Below, piece after piece: positions 50,187-57,774 of a DNA stretch of 64,000 nucleotides. Origin of the DNA: Azoarcus sp. KH32C (lineage in GTDB: Bacteria; Pseudomonadota; Gammaproteobacteria; Burkholderiales; Rhodocyclaceae). Location of the stretch: assembly GCF_000349945.1 (NCBI RefSeq), contig NC_020516.1, forward strand, positions 1,054,001 to 1,118,000, written 5' to 3'. Within the stretch, counting starts at the first letter, position 1. Each line of letters starts with the position of its first letter. The position numbers and the translations under genes were made by a program. Under the pieces are notes generated by a model that saw only the letters and a list, made by a program, of their open reading frames with translations, made no database searches and was not told the origin of the DNA.

Positions 50187-51290
50187 TTACTTCTTCGCCG
50201 TGGCGGCGCGTGCGGCCTGCATGAAGTTGTCGAAGCGGTTTTCGGCCACTGCGAACCACTGCAGCTGGTCGTCCCGGAATTTCTTGAACGCGTCGTAAAT
50301 CTTCTTGAACTTCGGGTTCTTCGCCGCGGTTTCCTCGTAGAGTTCGTTGGCGGCCTTGTAGCAGGCGGCCATGACGTCGTTCGGGAAGGGGCGCAGCTGG
50401 GTGCCGGAGCCGACGAGTTGCTTCAGCGCGGTCGGGTTCTTCGCGTCGTAACGTGCCTGCATCTCGGTGTGGGCGAAGGCGCAGGCATCCTCGAGGATGG
50501 TCTGATATTCCTTCGGCAGGCTGGCCCACTGCTTGTCGTTCACATAGACGCTCAGTTGCGGACCGCCTTCCCACCAGCCCGGGTAGTAGTAGTACTTGGC
50601 GACCTTGTTGAAGCCGAGCTTCTGGTCGTCGTACGGGCCGACCCATTCGGCGGCGTCGATGGTGCCCTTTTCGAGCGCGGGGTAGATGTCGCCGCCGGGA
50701 ATCTGCTGCGGCACGACGCCGACTTTGGCGAGCACCTGGCCGGCAAAGCCGCCGACGCGGAACTTGAGGCCTTCGAGATCCTTGACGGTCTTGATCTCCT
50801 TGCGGAACCAGCCGCCCATCTGGGCGCCCGTGTTGCCGCAGGGGATGTTGTAGATGTTGTATTCCTTGAAGAACTCGCGCAGCAGTTGGAGCCCGCCGCC
50901 GTCATACATCCAGGCGGTTTGCTGGCGGCTATTGAGACCGAAGGGGATCGAGGTGTCAAACGCGAAGGTGGGGTCCTTGCCGACGAAGTAGTAGGACGCC
51001 GAGTGGCCGATTTCGACCGTGCCGTCCTTCACTGCATCGAGGACGCCCGGTCCGGGGACGAGTTCGCCGGCAGCGAAGATCTGGATCTGGAACTTGCCGC
51101 CGGTGGCGTCGGAGACGCGCTTTGCAACGACTTCAGCTGCACCGTAGATGGTGTCCAGGCTCTTCGGGAAGCTCGATGCGAGCCGCCACTTGATCGCCGG
51201 CAGTTCGGCCGCACGGGCCGACGTGGCGGCCAGACCTGCGCCGGCGGCGAGACCGACACCGGCTCTTCTCAGAAACGAACGACGCTCCAT
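50187..51290 (-). CDS. dctP: TRAP transporter substrate-binding protein (DctP), Tat-type signal
   Basis: 367 residues. N-terminal twin-arginine signal (MERRSFLRRAGVGLAAGAG) with cleavage near ARA-AEL, then a DctP fold (IKWRLASSFPKSLDTIYGAAEVVAKRV; VSDATGGKFQIQIFAAGELVPG in parts; GLKFRVGGFAGQVL; AEWVGPYDDQKLGF). Captures an organic anion in the periplasm for DctQM. Start ATG 51290 with GAGGAGGAG upstream. It is convergent with dctQM, not in the same operon, an uncommon arrangement. The binding-pocket arginine in LKFRVGGF is present. Confidence 0.92.
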   Translation of the reverse strand: MERRSFLRRAGVGLAAGAGLAATSARAAELPAIKWRLASSFPKSLDTIYGAAEVVAKRVSDATGGKFQIQIFAAGELVPGPGVLDAVKDGTVEIGHSASYYFVGKDPTFAFDTSIPFGLNSRQQTAWMYDGGGLQLLREFFKEYNIYNIPCGNTGAQMGGWFRKEIKTVKDLEGLKFRVGGFAGQVLAKVGVVPQQIPGGDIYPALEKGTIDAAEWVGPYDDQKLGFNKVAKYYYYPGWWEGGPQLSVYVNDKQWASLPKEYQTILEDACAFAHTEMQARYDAKNPTALKQLVGSGTQLRPFPNDVMAACYKAANELYEETAAKNPKFKKIYDAFKKFRDDQLQWFAVAENRFDNFMQAARAATAKK

Positions 51291-51414
51291 ACTCTCCTCC
51301 TCGTTTGGTTTGACGGATTTATTCACAAGGCCGCGGAACGATAGCCGAGCGCAAGCACGACGAGCTATTGGGGTTTTCCCATCGTGCCGATCTTGTCGTG
51401 GAGCGCGTCCAGCT

Positions 51415-52755
51415 TCAGTTTCCGGCGATCTTCATGCGTTCGATCAGGAGCGAACCGCAGTGCTTGGCGCCGCGCGGCAGGGCGTCGTTGCCGATCGCGA
51501 CGATGCCGCGGAACATGTCGCGCAGATTGCCCGCGATGGTGATTTCCTCGACGGGGTGCTTGATCTTCCCCTTTTCGACCCAGAAGCCTGCGGCGCCGCG
51601 CGAGTAGTCGCCGGTGACGTAATTGACGCCGTGGCCGAGGAGCTCGGTCACGACGAGACCGCGCTCCATGTGTTTGACGAGCGCGGCGAAGTCCATGTCG
51701 CCGCTGCGCACGATCAGGTTGTGCGATCCGCCGGCGTTGCCGGTGGTCTGAAGGCCGAGCTTGCGGGCGGAGTAGGTGGAGAGGAAGTAGCCCCGCAGGA
51801 TGCCATCGACGACGACGTCCCGGTCGTGCGTGGCGACGCCGTCGCTGTCGAAGGGGCTTGATCCGAACGCCTTCGGCACGTGCGGACGTTCCGAGATATT
51901 GACGATCGGCGAGAACACCGGCTGGCCGAGGCTATCGAGGAGGAAGGAGGACTTGCGGTACAGCGAGCCGCCGCTCGTGGCGTGGACGAAATTGCCGATG
52001 AGGGCGACGGCGAGGGGGGCTTCGAAGAGCACCGGGGCTTCGCAGGTCTTGATCTTGCGTGCGCCCAGGCGGGCCAGCGCCCGTTCGGCCGCACGCTGGC
52101 CGACGGCATCGGCAGCCATCAGTTCGGACGCGTCGCGACGGCTGTCGTACCAGTATTCGCGCTGCATGCCGTCGCCTTCACCCGCGATCACCGAGCATGA
52201 GACGCTGTGGCGCGAGCTGGCGTAGCCGCCCATGAAGCCGGCGCTGTTGGCGGAGACGAAGTGCGACTCCTGCGTGGAGACGCTCGCGCCTTCAGAGTTG
52301 GTGATCTTGGGGCTGACGGCGAAGGCGGCTTCCTCGCACCGGCGGGCGGTGATGATGGAGTCTTCGACGCTCGGGCGCCAAGGGTGGTAGAGGTCGAGGT
52401 CCGGGCAGTCGCGTGCCATCAGCGCGGCGTCCGCGAGTCCGGCGCAGGGGTCGGGTGCGGTGAAGCGAGCGATCGACAGGGCCGCGTCGACGGTCGCTTC
52501 GAGCGCATCGCGGGTGAAATCGGAGGTGCTGGCGTGGCCGCGCTGCTGGCCCAGATAGACGGTGACGCCGATGCCCTTGTCGCGGTTGTATTCGATGGTG
52601 TCGACTTCGCCCTTGCGCACCGTCGCGGAGTGGCCGAAGCCCTCGGAGACGTCGGTTTCGCACGCGGTCGCGCCGCGCTTCCGGGCGTAATCGAGAATGT
52701 TGCCGGCCATTTCCTGAAGCTGGCTGGCGGAGAAGGAGAAGCCTTGATCGGACAT
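51415..52755 (-). CDS. pmbA: TldE/PmbA metalloprotease subunit
   Basis: 446 residues. TldE partner of the TldD/TldE peptidase that matures microcin-like peptides and degrades CcdA. Typical segments: CETDVSEGFGHSATVRKGEVDTIEYNRDKG in parts, SDGVATHDRDVVVDGILRGYFLSTYSARKLG, HNLIVRSGDMDF and GVNYVTGDYSRGAAGFWVE. As expected for TldE it lacks the HExxxH metal motif of TldD. Start ATG 52755. Divergent from darP across 61 bases. tldD is not in the window. Confidence 0.94.
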   Translation of the reverse strand: MSDQGFSFSASQLQEMAGNILDYARKRGATACETDVSEGFGHSATVRKGEVDTIEYNRDKGIGVTVYLGQQRGHASTSDFTRDALEATVDAALSIARFTAPDPCAGLADAALMARDCPDLDLYHPWRPSVEDSIITARRCEEAAFAVSPKITNSEGASVSTQESHFVSANSAGFMGGYASSRHSVSCSVIAGEGDGMQREYWYDSRRDASELMAADAVGQRAAERALARLGARKIKTCEAPVLFEAPLAVALIGNFVHATSGGSLYRKSSFLLDSLGQPVFSPIVNISERPHVPKAFGSSPFDSDGVATHDRDVVVDGILRGYFLSTYSARKLGLQTTGNAGGSHNLIVRSGDMDFAALVKHMERGLVVTELLGHGVNYVTGDYSRGAAGFWVEKGKIKHPVEEITIAGNLRDMFRGIVAIGNDALPRGAKHCGSLLIERMKIAGN

Positions 52756-52780
52756 GGGCGGGAGACCGGTTAGCAAAGGC

Positions 52781-52786
52781 TATAAT
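52781..52786 (+). promoter_or_regulatory. -10 hexamer of darP
   Basis: A perfect TATAAT at 52781-52786, 31 bases before the darP ATG, in the short divergent gap with pmbA. No good -35 at 16-18 bases upstream was seen. Confidence 0.4.
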
Positions 52787-52816
52787 CTTACCCCGTTCCT
52801 TCCGACTGTACTTTTG

Positions 52817-53389
52817 ATGATCCACGACGACCATGACAAAACGTATCCGGGCGATGACGCCGGTACGGAGCCGCCCAGCAAGAGCCAGCGCAAGCGCGAC
52901 ATGCATGCGCTGCAGGATCTGGGCGAACAGCTGGTGGCCTTGTCGCTGGACCAGCTGAAGAAGGTGCCGATGCCGGAGTCGCTCGCCGACGCGGTGCGCG
53001 AGGCCAAGCGCATGACGAAGCATGAGGCGCGGCGGCGGCAGATGCAGTATGTCGGCAAGCTGATGCGCACCGTCGATCCGGAGCCGATCATCGCCCAGTT
53101 GGAGGTCTTCAACGGGGTGTCGAAGGCGGAGATCGCACGCCAGCATCGCCTCGAGAAGTTGCGTGCGGACCTGATCGAGGACGAGAAGACGCTGCAGGCA
53201 ATCGGCGAGCTGTGGCCGGGGGCCGATTTCCAGCAGTTGCGCACACTGCGGCGCAATGCGCTGAAGGAGCGCGAGCTGAACAAGCCGCCGCGCGCGTTCC
53301 GCGAGATTTTCCGTGTGCTGCGCGATCTGGATGCCGGGGCTGCCGGCGGGCCGGATGCGGGCGACGTGGACGACGAATCCGAAGACTGA
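52817..53389 (+). CDS. darP: Ribosome-associated protein DarP/YjgA
   Basis: 190 residues, basic and helical. SKSQRKRDMHALQDLGEQLVALS at the N-terminus and MTKHEARRRQMQYVGKLMR define the family, which binds late 50S assembly intermediates. Start ATG 52817 (MIHDDHDK); the longer frame to 52754 overlaps the pmbA start. The C-terminal tail is Gly/Asp-rich. Followed by mog, 15 bases later. The pmbA-yjgA divergent pair is a conserved arrangement in proteobacteria. Confidence 0.93.
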   Translation: MIHDDHDKTYPGDDAGTEPPSKSQRKRDMHALQDLGEQLVALSLDQLKKVPMPESLADAVREAKRMTKHEARRRQMQYVGKLMRTVDPEPIIAQLEVFNGVSKAEIARQHRLEKLRADLIEDEKTLQAIGELWPGADFQQLRTLRRNALKERELNKPPRAFREIFRVLRDLDAGAAGGPDAGDVDDESED

Positions 53390-53404
53390 GTGACAGGAAA
53401 GCTC

Positions 53405-53995
53405 ATGAGCGACGAAATCACCATTGGCCTCGTTTCGATCAGCGATCGTGCTTCGGACGGCACGTATGAAGATCAGGGGATTCCTGCTCTGCGTGACTGG
53501 TTGGGGCGCGCGCTGACGACGCCATGGAAGGCTGAGACGCGCTTGATTCCGGATGAGCGCCCGTTGATCGAGCGGACGCTGATGGATCTGGCCGATACGG
53601 CCGGTTGTTCGCTGATCCTGACGACCGGCGGCACGGGGCCGGCGCCCCGCGATGTGACGCCGGAGGCGACGCTGGCGGTGGGCGAGAAGGAGATGCCGGG
53701 CTTTGGCGAGGAGATGCGCCGGATCAGCCTGAATTTCGTGCCGACGGCGATTTTGTCGCGGCAGGTGGCGGTGATCCGCGGCAAGTGCCTGATCGTGAAT
53801 CTGCCGGGGCAGCCGAAGTCGATTCGCGAGACGCTGGAAGGCTTGCGTGCGCCGGATGGTTCTGTGAGCCATGTCGGCATCTTTGCTGCGATTCCTTATT
53901 GCATCGATCTCATTGGTGGGCCTTATATCGAGACCGATGAGACGGTGATCAAGGCTTTCCGGCCGAAGAACGCGATTCGGGCGAAGCAGGGCTGA
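53405..53995 (+). CDS. mog: Molybdopterin adenylyltransferase
   Basis: 196 residues. Adenylates molybdopterin before MoeA inserts molybdate. Landmarks: IGLVSISDRASDGTYEDQGIP-type start (seen as VSISDRAS and YEDQGIP), TTGGTGPAPRDVTPEATL, and VNLPGQPKSIRETLEG. Start ATG 53405 after AGGAAAG. Ends at the inverted repeat region between mog and msrQ (convergent). Confidence 0.95.
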   Translation: MSDEITIGLVSISDRASDGTYEDQGIPALRDWLGRALTTPWKAETRLIPDERPLIERTLMDLADTAGCSLILTTGGTGPAPRDVTPEATLAVGEKEMPGFGEEMRRISLNFVPTAILSRQVAVIRGKCLIVNLPGQPKSIRETLEGLRAPDGSVSHVGIFAAIPYCIDLIGGPYIETDETVIKAFRPKNAIRAKQG

Positions 53996-54027
53996 TCGTT
54001 TCGCGGTGGCGTGAGGGGCTTCGAACC

Positions 54028-54102
54028 GCCTCCGCCGTGCCGCATTTCGCGCTTCGTTGGCGCAAGCGGACGCCTCAGCACGAAACACGGCACGGCGGAG
54101 GC
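54028..54102. repeat. Long inverted repeat between mog and msrQ
   Basis: A 15-bp perfect inverted repeat (54028-54042 and 54088-54102, GCCTCCGCCGTGCCG and complement) is extended after two mismatches by five further pairs (54045-54049 with 54081-54085). A 31-base centre is enclosed. No T-run follows on either strand. It fills much of the 173-base gap between the convergent stops. It could be a repetitive extragenic palindrome, a MITE-like relic or an unconventional bidirectional terminator. Confidence 0.6.
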
Positions 54103-54168
54103 TAGGGCTTCCTGGATTATTTGCTTCGCGACGTCGACGGCGTCCCTGTCGCTGGTTTTCTGCGTATG

Positions 54169-54858
54169 TCAGGTTTGTCGCGGCGCTCTGACCGCCAGCG
54201 GGATGACCTTGCCGCGTAGCGGGGGTGGGGGCACTGCTGCGGCGAGTTGTCGTCGGCGTTCCAGTTCGCGCCACCATCCGCGCATCCCTAGCAAGGCTGC
54301 AAGCAGGATGGCGTAGATCGCCGGTTTCAGGATGTCGGCCTTCACGAGCCACCAGTAATGGATGACGGCGAGGATGCCGATCGCGTACACCGAGCGATGC
54401 AGGGACTGCCAGCGGCGTCCGCCGAGCCGCCGGATCATGTAGTTGCTCGACGTGAGGGCGAGCGGTACGAGGAGCACGAAGGCCGAGAAGCCGACGGTGA
54501 TGAAGGGGCGTTTCAGGATGTCCTTCGCGATGCCGTGCAGGTCGAAGAACTGGTCGAGCCAGAAATAGGTCGTCGCGTGCAGGCAGGCGTAGAAGAAGGT
54601 GAAGAGGCCAAGCATTCTGCGCAGACGCAGCAGCCAGGGGAGTCCACAGAAGCGGCGCAGCGGGGTCACGGCGAGCGTGATCAGCAGGAAGCGCAGCGTC
54701 CATTCGCCGCTCGCGCGCGTGATGGTTTCGATCGGGTTGGCGCCCAGCGCGTCGTCGAGCCCGCGCTGGATGTAGACGGCGAGCGGCATCAGGCACAGTG
54801 CGAACAGCAGGGCCTTGATGGCGGCGATTTGCGTCGCGGTCGGGGTGCGGAAGTTCAT
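54169..54858 (-). CDS. msrQ: Heme-binding membrane subunit MsrQ
   Basis: 229 residues with six hydrophobic segments in the ferric-reductase-like transmembrane pattern (ALLFALCLMPLAVYI, FLLITLAVTPLRRF, FTFFYACLHATTYFWLD, VLLVPLALTSSNYMIRRLGG, LHRSVYAIGILAVIHYWWL). Histidines in ACLHATTY, LHRSVY and VIHYWW are the likely heme ligands. It passes electrons from the quinone pool to MsrP. Start ATG 54858; the open frame continuing to 55698 is an overlap with msrP, not a fusion. Last gene of the operon. Confidence 0.94.
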   Translation of the reverse strand: MNFRTPTATQIAAIKALLFALCLMPLAVYIQRGLDDALGANPIETITRASGEWTLRFLLITLAVTPLRRFCGLPWLLRLRRMLGLFTFFYACLHATTYFWLDQFFDLHGIAKDILKRPFITVGFSAFVLLVPLALTSSNYMIRRLGGRRWQSLHRSVYAIGILAVIHYWWLVKADILKPAIYAILLAALLGMRGWWRELERRRQLAAAVPPPPLRGKVIPLAVRAPRQT

Positions 54859-54875
54859 GTCGGGCAAGGGGCGGG

Positions 54876-55817
54876 TCAGAAGTTGCGGCGCAGGTCCATG
54901 CCCTGGTAGAGGCTCGCGACCTGGTCGGCGTAGCCGTTGAACGTCAGGGTCGGGCGTTTGCGGAATTCGCCGATGCGGCGCTCGCTCGCCTGGCTCCAGC
55001 GCGGGTGGTCGACCTGCGGATTGACGTTCGAGTAGAAGCCGTATTCGCTGGGGGCCGCCTTGTTCCACGCGGTCGGAGGCTCTTTCTCGACGAGGCGGAT
55101 GGCGACAATCGATTTCGCGCTCTTGAAGCCGTACTTCCACGGGATGACGACGCGCACCGGCGCGCCGTTCTGGTTCGGCAGGACTTCGCCGTACAGGCCG
55201 AGCGTGAGGAGCGTGAGCGGATGCATCGCTTCGTCCAGGCGCAGGCCTTCCGTATAGGGCCAGTCGAGCACCGGGCGGCGCAACATGATCTTCGGATCGT
55301 AGTGGCTGACAAACTGGACATATTTCGCGCTGCCTTGCGGTTCGACCTGCTTGAGGAGTGCCGAGAGCGAGAATCCGAGCCAGGGGATGACCATCGACCA
55401 GGCTTCGACGCATCTCAGCCGGTAGATGCGTTCTTCGAGTGGCGCGAGCTTGAGCAGATCGTCGATGTCGAAGGTGCGCGGTTTGCCGACGAGGCCTTCG
55501 ACCCGCACGGTCCAGGGGCGCACCTGAAGCTTTCCGGCGTTCTCGGCGGGGTCTTCCTTTTCGGTGCCGAATTCGTAGTAGTTGTTGTAGGTCGTCACCG
55601 ACTTGTAGGGCGTCTGCGCTTCGTCGGTGCTCAGTGGCGAACGGCCGAGCGGGCCGAGCTTGGTCGCGGCGCGGGCCGAGGGAACGACGCCCATCCACGT
55701 TGCTGTACCGGCGGCGAGCGTTAGGCCGGCCGCTTGCAGGAAGCGGCGCCGGTTGTCGAAGAGGTCTCGCGACGTGATTTCCGAGGGGGCGATGTCGTTG
55801 GGGAGCAGGATCAGCAT
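54876..55817 (-). CDS. msrP: Periplasmic methionine-sulfoxide reductase MsrP (Mo enzyme)
   Basis: 313 residues. A Tat signal (NRRRFLQAAGLTLAAG) and a sulfite-oxidase-type Mo domain. The Mo-coordinating cysteine is in YRLRCVEAWSMVIPW. Also present: YNNYYEFGTEKEDP, RPVLDWPYTEGLRLDEAMHPLT and VVIPWKYGFKSAKSI. Repairs oxidised methionine in periplasmic proteins after hypochlorite or similar stress. Upstream genes for sigma factor, anti-sigma and a lipoprotein run in the same direction (92-base gap to the anti-sigma gene). Confidence 0.95.
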   Translation of the reverse strand: MLILLPNDIAPSEITSRDLFDNRRRFLQAAGLTLAAGTATWMGVVPSARAATKLGPLGRSPLSTDEAQTPYKSVTTYNNYYEFGTEKEDPAENAGKLQVRPWTVRVEGLVGKPRTFDIDDLLKLAPLEERIYRLRCVEAWSMVIPWLGFSLSALLKQVEPQGSAKYVQFVSHYDPKIMLRRPVLDWPYTEGLRLDEAMHPLTLLTLGLYGEVLPNQNGAPVRVVIPWKYGFKSAKSIVAIRLVEKEPPTAWNKAAPSEYGFYSNVNPQVDHPRWSQASERRIGEFRKRPTLTFNGYADQVASLYQGMDLRRNF

Positions 55818-55909
55818 GGGGAGTGTTTCGGGTGCAGGCCTTATCGTTTTGGATTCGGCAAGGGGGTGGACCGGAAGTTCCGCGGTCCGGGGCCCGCTGG
55901 GATCGGAGA

Positions 55910-56677
55910 TCAGGGCGTGATCTGGTGATGCACCGCGTTTGCGAGCGGCAATAGCGTCTCGCGCTTGAACTGTCCGGACAGCGCGTAGGCGAAGCGACCG
56001 TCGGCCCAGTAGAAGACGCCGACCTCGCCTTCCTGCGCGTAGCGGAAGGCGGTGATGTCCGGGCCGTCGTCGCGGATGCTGACGTAGAGCGTCAGTCGTC
56101 GTCCGCCGTCGTCTTCGTACATGAATTGGGCGCTGGGGCCCGTCGTGTCGGGGAGCAGGCGTCCGCCGAGCAGGGCGAAACCATCGCCCGAAAGATCAGG
56201 CACGTGCACCGGGGCGCCGAGCCGCTTCGAGAGCCAGGCGACGAGGTGCTGCTGCTGGTCGGCGCCCACTTCGACGGGGTGGCGCACTTCCGGGGAATAC
56301 ACGGCGTGGGCGACTGCGGCGGTGCGCGGCAGAACGGCGAGCGGGTCCGTGGGGGGCGACGCTTCGCGGCCGAGCCGGTAGCCCAGTCCGGTGCCCACCA
56401 GGGTGCCGACGATGACCCAGGCGGCGATTGCCGCCATGCGCAGCATCGGCGGCCGCTCTTTGCGCTCGACCACGGCACGCAGCCGCGCGGGAATGGGCTC
56501 GTCGAGGATGGGGTCGAAAGCGGCGTGCAGCCGTTCGCTGTCGCGGCGCCAGGCGGCGATGCGTTCGGCGCGCGCCGGATCTTCCGCGAGCCAGGCCTCG
56601 ACTTCCGCACGTCGCGCCGCATCGAGTCGGCCATCGGCCCAAGCGTGCAGGTCGTCTTCGCAAATCGGGCGTCGCAT
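55910..56677 (-). CDS. Membrane anti-sigma factor
   Basis: 255 residues. A short N-terminal cytoplasmic domain (CEDDLHAWADGRLDAARRAEVEAWL), one membrane segment (MAAIAAWVIVGTLVGTGLGY, about 80-99), and a periplasmic domain of about 150 residues. The N-terminal part matches the putative zinc-finger/anti-sigma class but shows only one cysteine. It begins two bases after the sigma-factor stop, the normal arrangement for a cognate pair. The periplasmic domain is probably the stress sensor. Confidence 0.87.
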   Translation of the reverse strand: MRRPICEDDLHAWADGRLDAARRAEVEAWLAEDPARAERIAAWRRDSERLHAAFDPILDEPIPARLRAVVERKERPPMLRMAAIAAWVIVGTLVGTGLGYRLGREASPPTDPLAVLPRTAAVAHAVYSPEVRHPVEVGADQQQHLVAWLSKRLGAPVHVPDLSGDGFALLGGRLLPDTTGPSAQFMYEDDGGRRLTLYVSIRDDGPDITAFRYAQEGEVGVFYWADGRFAYALSGQFKRETLLPLANAVHHQITP

Positions 56678-56679
56678 CG

Positions 56680-57180
56680 CTATTTCACCACCTTCAGATA
56701 GTCCGGCGCCGCCTGTCCGTCGAGTACTTGGCGCAGGCGTTCGCGGGCCCGCGACAGGCGCGACATCACGGTGCCGACCGGCGTGCCGAGGACTTTCGCC
56801 GTCTCCTCGTAGCTGAGGTCCTCCAGCGCGACGAGGAGCAGGACTTCGCGGTGCTCGACTGACAGTTGCTGCAAGGCCCGTTCGAGGTCGCGCATCTCGA
56901 TGCCGTCAAGTTGGCGCCCGCGGACGGCGACTTCGGGAAGATCCTCCGGTGCCCGGTAATCGAGCGCGGCGCCGGCATGGTACTGATTGACGAAGACGTT
57001 GTGCATCATCGTCAGCAGCCATGCGCGGAGGTTGCCGGGCCGCCACAGCCGCCCCTTGACCAGGGCGCGCTCGAGCGTGTCCTGGACGAGATCGTCGGCG
57101 CGCGCGGCATCGCCCGTGAGGGCGCGGGCGTAGCGGCGCAGGCGTGGAATCTCGGCCAGCAGGGCGTCGCGCGGGATCAT
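56680..57180 (-). CDS. ECF-type RNA polymerase sigma factor
   Basis: 166 residues. Region 2 (PRLRRYARALTGDAARADDLVQDTLERAL) and region 4 (LSVEHREVLLLVALEDLSYEETAKVLGTPVGTVMSRLSRARERLR in parts) define an ECF sigma factor. Between a lipoprotein gene (24 bases upstream) and its anti-sigma partner. The operon structure predicts control of msrP-msrQ and of its own promoter. Confidence 0.95.
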   Translation of the reverse strand: MIPRDALLAEIPRLRRYARALTGDAARADDLVQDTLERALVKGRLWRPGNLRAWLLTMMHNVFVNQYHAGAALDYRAPEDLPEVAVRGRQLDGIEMRDLERALQQLSVEHREVLLLVALEDLSYEETAKVLGTPVGTVMSRLSRARERLRQVLDGQAAPDYLKVVK

Positions 57181-57204
57181 CGTGCGTAGCTAGGGCGGTC
57201 GGGG

Positions 57205-57609
57205 TCAGGGCTTCGCAGTGTGCCAGACGCCGTTCACGCCTTCACCTGTCGCGTCGCCCGGCTTGCTGTCCTTCGCCCAGAGGTATAGCGGCTTGCCCTT
57301 GTAGGCCCACTGCCGACCGCCGTCGTCGCGCGTGACGATCGCCCACTCGCCGCCGGCCTTGTCGGTGGCGGTGGCCATCAGCGGCGGCCAATTCGTCGCG
57401 CAGGGCCCGTTGCAGGTGCTCTTCGTCGCGTTGGCGGGGTCGCGGTCCAGGGTGTAGAGCGTCATCCCGGAGGCGTTGGCGAGCACGCCCCCGCGCGGCG
57501 CAGCCGGTGCTGCCGCCTGCGTCGAAGAGCTTCCGTAGCCCTGCATGCCGCCGCAGGCGCCGAGCAGGACGGTAAGTACGGGGAGGGCGACTTTGACGAG
57601 AGTGTTCAT
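57205..57609 (-). CDS. Lipoprotein with Yx(F/W/Y)xxD repeats (COG4315 type)
   Basis: 134 residues. Lipoprotein signal (VLTVLLGAC, Cys about 19) then two motifs LYTLDRD and LYLWAKD, the pattern of Lipoprotein_15-type proteins. CNGPCATNWPPL is the conserved centre. Such proteins are often next to ECF sigma/anti-sigma genes; their function is unsettled. First gene of the operon; ribosome site AAGGAG 8-13 bases before ATG 57609. Confidence 0.88.
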   Translation of the reverse strand: MNTLVKVALPVLTVLLGACGGMQGYGSSSTQAAAPAAPRGGVLANASGMTLYTLDRDPANATKSTCNGPCATNWPPLMATATDKAGGEWAIVTRDDGGRQWAYKGKPLYLWAKDSKPGDATGEGVNGVWHTAKP

Positions 57610-57640
57610 GGTTCGACTCCTTGGGGGGAAGGTAATGCAT

Positions 57641-57668
57641 GAACAGCGCGGACATCCCGATTATTCCC
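57641..57668 (-). promoter_or_regulatory. Candidate ECF-sigma promoter of the lipoprotein-sigma-MsrPQ operon
   Basis: On the minus strand GGGAATAA (57668-57661) resembles an ECF -35 and GTTC (57644-57641) a -10, with 16 bases between. Transcription would begin about 25 bases before the lipoprotein ATG. The position is what an autoregulated ECF operon would show; the match is by eye only. Confidence 0.4.
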
Positions 57669-57774
57669 GAGTCAGCGTCGCCGGAAGGATTCGTCGGTGG
57701 TCAAGGCCGCGGCCGAGGCCGAACTTCGGCTAGAATCGAAGACCCGCCAACGTACCCGACCAGAGTTTTCCGAC

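Noticed and set aside
54169..55698. A 509-codon frame suggesting an msrP-msrQ fusion
   Set aside because: The upstream part is a different frame of msrP; msrQ begins at ATG 54858 and msrP has its own complete frame.
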